A stretch of 64,000 bases of DNA. Origin: Ambrosia x helenae. Its lineage: Eukaryota; Streptophyta; Magnoliopsida; Asterales; Asteraceae. Below the pieces are notes generated by a model, which saw only the letters and a program-made list of their open reading frames with translations, searched no databases and had not been told where the DNA came from. Location: NCBI GenBank assembly GCA_030844895.1, contig CM061228.1, forward strand, positions 136,567,068-136,631,067. Direction: 5' to 3'. The position numbers and the translations under genes were made by a program. Shown here one piece after another: positions 57,291 to 64,000 of the stretch; position 1 is the first letter of the stretch, and each line of letters starts with the position of its first letter.

Positions 57291-58209
57291 GTCGTCTTTT
57301 TGCGCGTTTAACCTTCCAAATCAGATCCGAAACATGTGGAAACACCCAATATCAAACCCAAAATATTTACCCAACTATTTCAAGCAAAAACCCCTAATTT
57401 ATCATCATCCTAGCCGTCCCGAATGCAAGCGTTTTCCCAAAATAGCATATTTAGCATGTAAACATCGCATCAACATGCAAAACTTACCCTAAATAGCAAA
57501 TATCCAGATTTCATCACATAATGACGTTGTCCGACAATATCCTACTGTTCTAGCATCATCCTAGAGTAAACCCTAACCTCAAACAATCAACAAAACACAA
57601 CATAACATCATCAATCTTTCATAATCATTCAAACGGGTCAAAACGCCTAATATCAATAATACACATCTATGAACCTTCAAACTCCTAGGTTAACATCATA
57701 TCAACTCATTTAGATCAGAAACATATCAATAATACAAGAACAACCATGTTTAAATGATAAAAATCCTATCTTGCATGAATACATCACATATAACAAGCAT
57801 AGAGGTTTGGGTTTGTTTAGAAACTGATTTTAATGAGTTTTCAAAGACACAGATGTTTAGAAACCAGGTCTGGACCTTTAGGGATCAAAACGATATCATT
57901 ACAAAGGTTTGGGATGAAGAACACACCTTGAAATTGTAAGATTATAAGGTGTAAAGCTTGGAAATGTGATTTCTTGATCAAAAACGTGTTGCAGAGGTTG
58001 AATAAGGTGTGGGGTGGCTTTGGGGTGTATTAGGATTTCACAAATGATGTTTTACAACATAAGGGTGGTATTTATAGGCGTTTCTAGTCGTTTAGTACGC
58101 GTCAGGCGATTGCGCAGCAGTCACAGGCGATTAGGGTGTCTAATCGCGTGTAACTACTGGCGATTAGCCCAATCGCCTATAAATCCTTCCCCAATCGCTT
58201 ATCTTACTG

Positions 58210-58407
58210 GCGATTAGGCCAATCACCCCCTATCAGCATGCAATTGGGCCAATCACCCCCTATCAGCATGCAATTAGGCCAATCACCCCCTATTTACATG
58301 CAATTACGCGTAATCACCTATAATGTCATGCAATTACGCGTAATCACCTATAATGTCATGCAATTACGCGTAATCACCTATAATGTCATGCAATTACGCG
58401 TAATCAC
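58210..58407 (+). repeat. 30-bp tandem array with a palindromic core
   Basis: Six and a half units starting at 58210, 58240, 58270, 58300, 58330, 58360 and 58390. The last four share GCAATTACGCGTAATCACC, whose ATTACGCGTAAT is a perfect palindrome. Earlier units have GATTAGGCCAATC or ATTGGGCCAAT instead, so the arms changed together and kept pairing. Confidence 0.9.
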
Positions 58408-58751
58408 TATTTTAACACATATAAACACGTATTCACATACCGGCAAGTCATATAATGATTGTAAGCACATAATGCATGATAACTAACACGTTCCCATCCT
58501 TTCACCAATTCCCGGGACTCGAGATTTACGTGTGTGCGTTAAACCCGACGATTCTACAAATCACCCATACATGTTCACACGGTTATGGACCGACTCTCAA
58601 TGATCACGTGGATCATTGTAACGACTCCCGATGATTCCCGAAACCATCATAACGACTCAACTGACTTAGTTAAGTATGTTTGAAAACGTTTTTCGCTAAG
58701 GTAGACTTATGTGTTTTATAAAACGTTAACCTAAACGTGCCGGGTGTCACA

Positions 58752-59089
58752 CCAGAACTGGTCACAGGTACCCCACTACTAGCACGGTAACACCGCCGTC
58801 ACCTCTGGTGGTGGTCGCGTGAACCGTTTTCTAGTTCTTTTTGACGGGCTGGTAACTTGGGTTTTTTTTATTTTGATTTAAAATAATACTTTTAACCGTT
58901 TGTTTAATATTGTTTTATTATGTTAACCGTTTGTTTTAATATTGTTTAAATTAAATCAAAGCATAAAAATTAATTAAAACCTAATTAAATACAAAAAATA
59001 AAGAAGAACATAAAAAACTAAAATTCATTAATATTAAACATATACATTAAAAGAAACAAAAAAAAACCTAAAGTTAGGCGCAACAATTG
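58752..59089. other. Flank of the SANT-like ORF, no separate gene
   Basis: Begins with a GC-rich stretch (CACCGCCGTCACCTCTGG), then AT-rich DNA that would be the 3' untranslated part of the minus-strand ORF at 59090. Confidence 0.4.
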
Positions 59090-59446
59090 TCATGCCGAGA
59101 CATGGTCAAAACTATTGTTGTATCGAGCCACATAGTCCACATGCGTGAACTCGATAGCCAACTCCGGGTCGATGCCCGGGTTCTCCCTCAACGTGCGGGA
59201 GTTGAGGGTAGTCCACCGATCACACTTATTGTTGAGATCGGTCCACTTTCTCTGCAAGCTCTCAATGGTACGTTTGTTGATGCCGACTTGTTGATTAAAG
59301 CCGACCAACACGCGGTCCCAGAACCTCTTGGGGCGCGACACCTGCCCCGAGCCCCTCCCCCTATGTTGTTGTGGGGTCGGGTCCCTTTCGGCGTCTCTGT
59401 AGCACACCACCAACGCCATCTCTTCTCCCTCATTCTAGCGAGTCAT
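59090..59446 (-). pseudogene. SANT/Myb-like ORF, second copy, with early stop
   Basis: From the ATG at 59446 the fourth codon is TAG (59435-59437) where the relative at 42984 has tryptophan (RWTEEHE). After it the frame is open to 59090. It contains EEMALVVCYRDAERDP, NKRTIESLQRKWTDLNNKCD and FTHVDYVARYNNSFDHV, aligning along its length with the 107-residue protein at 42984-43307. It has an additional arginine/glycine-rich insert (QQHRGRGSGQVSRPKRFWDR). An internal ATG at 59419 could start a 109-residue product lacking the first helix. A TATA box (minus strand TATAAATA, 59513-59520) lies upstream. Probably a degenerate transposon-carried gene; terminal repeats were not found. Confidence 0.5.
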
Positions 59447-60699
59447 CTTTGTGTGGGTGTTTGTTTGTTTAAACCGTGGTAAAAGTGTGAGTTTTAACCC
59501 CACGGTTGTGGGTATTTATATAAAAATTTTGGGATGACTAGGTTTGTAGAATTTAATTTTTGGCACGGTTTCCATGTAAAAATTAAATTTTACTGGACGG
59601 TTACAATGGTGTTTAATTTTTTGGATGGTTTGGTCAACGATTTTAATGCTAATTTGACTTATTATTTGGCCATATAAATATTTGAAATGGTGGTAAACTA
59701 AAAAAATAGATATATATTTAAATGAAAATAAATAAAAGAATTAGTGGAGTGTTACCTCAAAAAAAATGTTTCAGTGAAGTAAATCAGTGAAATAATGTGG
59801 CAGTGCAAGATTGGTGTAAATCAGTGAAGTTAGAAAATTTTTTTAGCAAGCACCCCTTCCCTAAGTTCCTGTTCAGAAAAAGAAAATGACCGATTAGAAT
59901 GTTTTACAACATGTGTTTTGATTAAAAATGTATGTAAATTATTTGGTTGTAACTTAGTATAAACGCTTTTTGTAATGGTTTTCCGGAAAATAGGTTTTTT
60001 TTTAATTAATAGTTTGTTTAAAACATTTTCTCATTGAAAAAATCAATTTTGATAAATTTTTATCTTTAAAGAAAAAAATAGTAATTAGTTGATTGATATA
60101 ATTTTACAATTGATTATGTCCTTTAGAAAATTATTCTTTTAAAAGTAGTTAGCGATATTTGATATGATTGACAATGGCTTGTTTGTTTATTTTTATTTAG
60201 TTATATTAGGAAAAAAAGAATTTAAAAATAAATTTAAAATTTTCTCTCTCATGTATCCTCCCATAATTTTTAAACGTTTATATCTTTTATATACGGGATT
60301 TTTTAAAGAAAAAAATTACACCAAATTAACGAGCGTTTTATTATCTTTCCAACGAGTACCATAGTCCTATATAAAAAACGGAGAAAAATCGACTATTTTT
60401 TGTGGGGTTTCGTTCATACAGGAAAAAAACACACAAAGTGTTCATGTTATTCATTAATCATGTTTTTTTCTTTTAAACCAGGTTCTTATCTACGATGTTG
60501 AAAATCAGCCCAATCGCCATGTTATCATTGGAATTTTACTATGTATACTTCATCAAGAGAAATTAGGAGAAAGAATCGCGCAACACTGCAACACATGGTG
60601 TCACCTTATAGCAAGGTTATTTTTTTATTTATCTAATTACAAGAGTAATAATTATTACTATTACTATTAGTATTAATATTATTAAAATGGTTATATTTT
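59447..60699. other. Promoter-like flank, then intergenic
   Basis: The first 100 bp contain the TATA box of the ORF at 59090. The stretch 59757-59870 is related to 24703-24830 (dispersed repeat). The rest is AT-rich with no gene. Confidence 0.4.
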
Positions 60700-61107
60700 T
60701 CAACCCCGGGACGCTCCCGGAAAGAATTGATAGTTGCTGACGTGGCGTTCAATGGTGGCCTCAACCATCTCTTGACTATACCACGTGGCATAATGAGATG
60801 CAATGATTACAACTTCCAACTTAAGTGTTTATTTAGTTGATTAGGTTAGGAATTATAAGAGCCATTAGAATGTGAGAAATTAGAGAGATGTGATGAGTTT
60901 TTTAATAGTTGCAGCTTACATAAGTGATTCTTTAGATGATTACTGATTAGGTTTTAGATTAGGGAATATGAGTTATTACTGATTAGAATACTATTAACAT
61001 GTAATGATTGAGAGATTTTGTGGTTAGTTAACTTGAGCCATTTGCAATAGGTTATCACGTAAAATTAGATTTTTGAACCCCGGGACCCTCCCGGGGTAAT
61101 CAGCTAG
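60700..61107 (+). mobile_element. Small Helitron-like element with paired hairpins
   Basis: The right end is a perfect hairpin CCCCGGGA-CCC-TCCCGGGG (61078-61096), seven bases, CTAG (61104-61107) and T, a textbook Helitron 3' terminus. The proposed left end (TCAACCCCGGGACGCTCCCGG at 60700) repeats the same hairpin with changes. It is preceded by T rather than the usual A, so that end is uncertain. About 408 bp, no coding. Confidence 0.55.
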
Positions 61108-61403
61108 TAGAGATATATAAATATTAAAAAAATAAGCACACAGGCTTTCTGGATTTTCTTTTAATCATCGTTGGTTCGTGAATGATTGTGCAGCTTATGT
61201 GGGGGTGGGGTGGGGGGATTTGGAATAAAGGTTAAAGCCCACAAATTCGAATTTGATCATAACCGGGTTTAATTTTAGTGGGTATTTGAGTGACGGAATT
61301 TAACCAGAACTAGAGATAGTGAGCTAGGGCTACCCAGCTCTATTAGGGATCGCGAGTGTATGGGGTTGTCTTTTACTATTTTGTTAAAGATAGATAATAT
61401 ATG
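61108..61403. other. Short intergenic stretch
   Basis: No supported feature. Confidence 0.5.
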
Positions 61404-62002
61404 TGTGACATCCGTCACCCTCGTCTTTCATCTAATTAACAATAATAGTCCTTCAGATATTTCCATCACAGTCCCTGTAAATTTCGTCGTTTTCAAATTT
61501 AATTTTAAAGCGAAAAAAAAATATCATTTATATTTCTTATGGATCGGGTATAAGTTTTAATCAAATGCGTATGTTAAAACGTGTTCGTAAAAGAATTTTA
61601 TAAACTTTTCAAGTTTTATAAAGATTGGGAACTTTTAAGTTAAGTTATAGTAACTAGGTTAACTTTTTATAAGAAAATAACTAACCAATCCACATTAAAC
61701 CTAACCTAATAAACTAGAAGGACTAATTTTGCCAACTTTAAAAAGTTCAAAATCTGTTTTCCTTGTTCCCTGGTACTCGCGTTTTTCCGGCCAGATTTTC
61801 CGGCGACCGGAGCTCGTCTCCGGCGAGTTTGGAACCTCACCATTAATACGTTTTTTTCCGTTTCTTCTGGCACCATTAACTTATCTCCATCATAACCGAC
61901 TAAATCCTTTGGTTAATTTACGTTTTAAACAAGTTTTTATTGGGTTTTAATCATGTAACCGATCGGAATATTGAAGCGACAAAAAAAAAACGTATGAAAC
62001 TT

Positions 62003-62010
62003 TATAAATA
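62003..62010 (+). promoter_or_regulatory. TATA box of the fourth LTR
   Basis: TATAAATA, 599 bp into the LTR, at the offset seen in the related LTRs. Confidence 0.5.
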
Positions 62011-62343
62011 TCTACTACTAATTCGTTCCTATACCTCTGAGCATCTTAAACCCACAACAAAACGCATCAAATTGAGTTCTTAATCGTTCTAAATCGGCAT
62101 TAGAAGCTGCGGCCATGTACCTTGTCTTTGAGCATCAAATCGTTGTTGTAAGTTCTTGTTTATCATGCCATTTTTCTTAGAATAGTCCTAGGATCAAAAG
62201 CCCTTTATTACAGATGATCAATCATGTGTGTATTGGGTTATTGTAATTAAGGGTTAGGGTTAGGGTTCTTGGTGATTTGGGGAAGAAGATGATGTTTTTG
62301 TTATTATATAAATACAATTCTTGTTTAAACTTTATAACATGTG

Positions 62344-62415
62344 AGGCTTGTGATGTAGTGGTTTGGTATGCTTGTTTGTGTATGAAAGGTCCCAAGATCA
62401 ATTCCTGCTGGCCAT
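62344..62415 (+). other. Sense tRNA-like module in the fourth LTR
   Basis: A-box-like GTGATGTAGTGG and B-box-like AGATCAATTCCTG, 940-1,011 bp into the LTR. Same position as the other sense modules, different sequence. There is no antisense module in its U3. Confidence 0.5.
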
Positions 62416-64000
62416 GGATCCTCTCAAATATTTTTTGGTTTTTCTTTTAAAAAGTCATTTTCTTATTTTTTTTATTTATATGTATATATAATATATTTAA
62501 CTTAGAATATTCATAATAAATTCATTTTTGCTCCAAAAATTATAAAAATTTAGGAGTAACATCTTGACACTATAAAGAAGATTACCACACTTTTATTTTC
62601 TGAAAAATGTCCTATTTTTATATTTTTATTGAATTTATTTGTTTTAATAGTATTTAATTGATTAAAAATTCATTTTTAATGATTTTAATCTAAAACTTTT
62701 TGAGTAATTATTTCTAATCATCATGAAAGTAATTAAAAATTATTGGTTCAGAAAACTTTTATTTTTATTGATTTTCCTATTTTTAATCATTTAAACATGA
62801 TTTAATCGCATTAAATCAGTTTTAAATATAAATAAGTTTATAAAAATTATGGGAAATTTATTTCAATTTGTTTACATCAAAAAGCATCCATTTTTAATAA
62901 AAATACCATTTTTGGATCATGTCTTGTATTATTAGTTTTATTTATCAAATTACGACATAATTAAACGTTTATTTATTTATACTATTACAACATCTATTTT
63001 TAAAATACTTTTCTTATAAAACATAAATATTTCTTATGTTGGAAAGTCTTAATTATTATTTGTCGGATCATCGTGTAACACATAATTATTTATTTCAGTA
63101 TTTATGATTATCGTAATTATTTACAATAATTAGTTAAAGTAATTAACAAAATGATTTTGCCTTAATTATTCAAATATGTTTACATCTAAATATTCAAAGG
63201 GTAATAATTATATTATTTAAACCACATTTACAACCTTTCATATATTATTTGAGATATACAACTTTTACATTAACGCGACTTATCATAAAAACTCTAACTT
63301 CCCAAATCGACTTAGCAAACCCTAATGCCTTAGACCCTAGATACCTTAGACTTTTAGACATTACCTTATTAGTACTCTCATACATTATAGGTTGGATTCT
63401 TCGGAATTTCCATTATTTAGCTCACGACCGCCTAAGTGGGTTTTGATCGCTTTCGCAAACTGTGAGTATATCTTTCCCCTTTTTACTGTTTTACTATTCT
63501 GGGGTGACTCATGTACTTACTATCAAGTTTCTATTTCTTTTATTAAATGCAATTCTCATGTGTGTTTGCTTTATGTTAATTGGTGTGTCTATGACTTGTC
63601 AAAATCATTAACCGCTGGGCGGCCTAGCTTTTCAATGAATAGTACTATGGTATACCCCCTTGAGACTCTGTTAAGAGAATCTTGGTCATTGTCTTGTTAA
63701 TTCATTATTCAGTTGGTTAGTCATGTGTTAGTCATTATTCTCAGGTTTGGTTTTGAACGGATATTACTTATTACATAATTGCAAATGGTACCGCACATGA
63801 ATTGCTAAACATTTTTCTACTATATTTATTTAAACAGGGTATGCTCACCAATACAATTTTTGTATTGACCAAAATATTTTGTACATGTTTCAGGTTGTTT
63901 TGAGACGCTTCTTTTAGGCTGTTGGATTTTATATTTCAGTCTTGTCTACATTGTATTTTGGCTAGACTTGTCACTTTAGAATTATTGTATCCTGTAACTT

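Larger units (their letters stand above)
56898..58751 (-). repeat. Putative solo LTR with hairpin and tandem arrays
   Basis: On the minus strand the unit begins TGTGACACCCGGCACG at 58751, an LTR-like TG start, and may end at TGTTACCC (56898, read as ...GGGTAACA). Both flanks lack a matching target duplication, so the left end is provisional. It holds two clusters of hairpins (57130-57290, 58100-58210) and a 30-bp tandem array. No coding frame. Confidence 0.4.
61404..64000 (+). mobile_element. Fourth LTR of the element A/B family, cut by the window edge
   Basis: Starts TGTGACATCCGTCACC and follows the same architecture as elements A and B throughout: a TATA box (62003-62010), a tRNA-like module (62344-62415), AT-rich middle, and near the end a block with TGCTCACCAATAC...GTACATGTTTCAGGT also seen at about 11550-11605. 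At 2,597 bp it is close to full length, but the ...GGTGTTACA end lies beyond 64000. It may be a solo LTR or the 5' LTR of another element. Confidence 0.85.

Noticed and set aside
58210..58407. Regular 30-bp units could suggest a CRISPR-like array
   Set aside because: There are no unique spacers between repeats, the units abut directly, and the DNA is plant nuclear.
7416..62415. tRNA-like modules as functional tRNA genes
   Set aside because: Acceptor stems do not pair or are interrupted, T or D stems have mismatches, and the units lie inside LTRs.

Overview
This is plant nuclear DNA from a flowering plant. It has canonical GT-AG introns, TATA-box genes, Ty1/copia and Ty3/gypsy LTR retrotransposons primed by initiator tRNA-Met, plant L1-type LINEs, SINEs, Helitrons and MITEs. 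Composition is AT-rich with long tracts without genes. The repeat repertoire would fit a composite (Asteraceae), but that placement is an impression, not a demonstration. Only one recognisable host gene with a near-complete coding frame is present: a CYP78A cytochrome P450 on the minus strand at about 48.4-50.4 kb (two exons). Both exons need one extra base to stay in frame. Both gaps lie in G runs, and the repaired total is an exact multiple of three, so sequence error is as likely as a real double mutation.

Region by region. 0-5.7 kb: intergenic, with two Helitron 3' ends, a 5'-truncated LINE (17-bp target duplication) and two exon-like scraps. 5.7-22 kb: two long-LTR, gag-only gypsy-type elements of one family nested in each other. 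The outer copy B (minus) carries target duplication CGCGA and is split by copy A (plus, duplication GCAGC), which landed in B's gag. B's LTRs differ at roughly ten visible positions and A's at about five, which agrees with the nesting order. B itself sits in an older LTR-like segment (to about 22.85 kb). 22.85-24.7 kb: a hAT MITE with 8-bp duplication and a complete small Helitron. 25-29 kb: a LINE fragment (17-bp duplication) into which a third family member inserted and collapsed to a solo LTR (duplication TTTGT). 29.5-36 kb: a copia tail, a cytochrome b5 pseudogene and a decayed copia element. 36-48 kb: MITEs, a long-TIR element carrying a small SANT/Myb-like ORF, a SINE and two tracts full of short hairpins. 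50.9-58.8 kb: the 5' part of a copia element broken by a small TRIM-like element joined to a larger LTR, a second SINE, an LTR-like tract with GC-rich repeats and another hairpin-rich LTR. 58.8-64 kb: a second SANT/Myb-like ORF, a Helitron and the start of a fourth LTR of the nested family, cut by the window edge.

Two patterns go beyond routine annotation. First, the LTRs of the nested family each carry a tRNA-like segment (A- and B-box words) at the same place, about 940-1,035 bp into the LTR and downstream of the likely TATA box, yet the tRNA-like sequences differ between subfamilies. Some copies carry a second, antisense one near 285-360 bp. Second, four separate repeat tracts (40.1-41.2, 45.3-46.3, 52.8-53.0 and 57.1-58.4 kb) each contain many copies of their own self-complementary word of about 10-14 nt, giving clusters of short hairpins with shared stems and varied loops.
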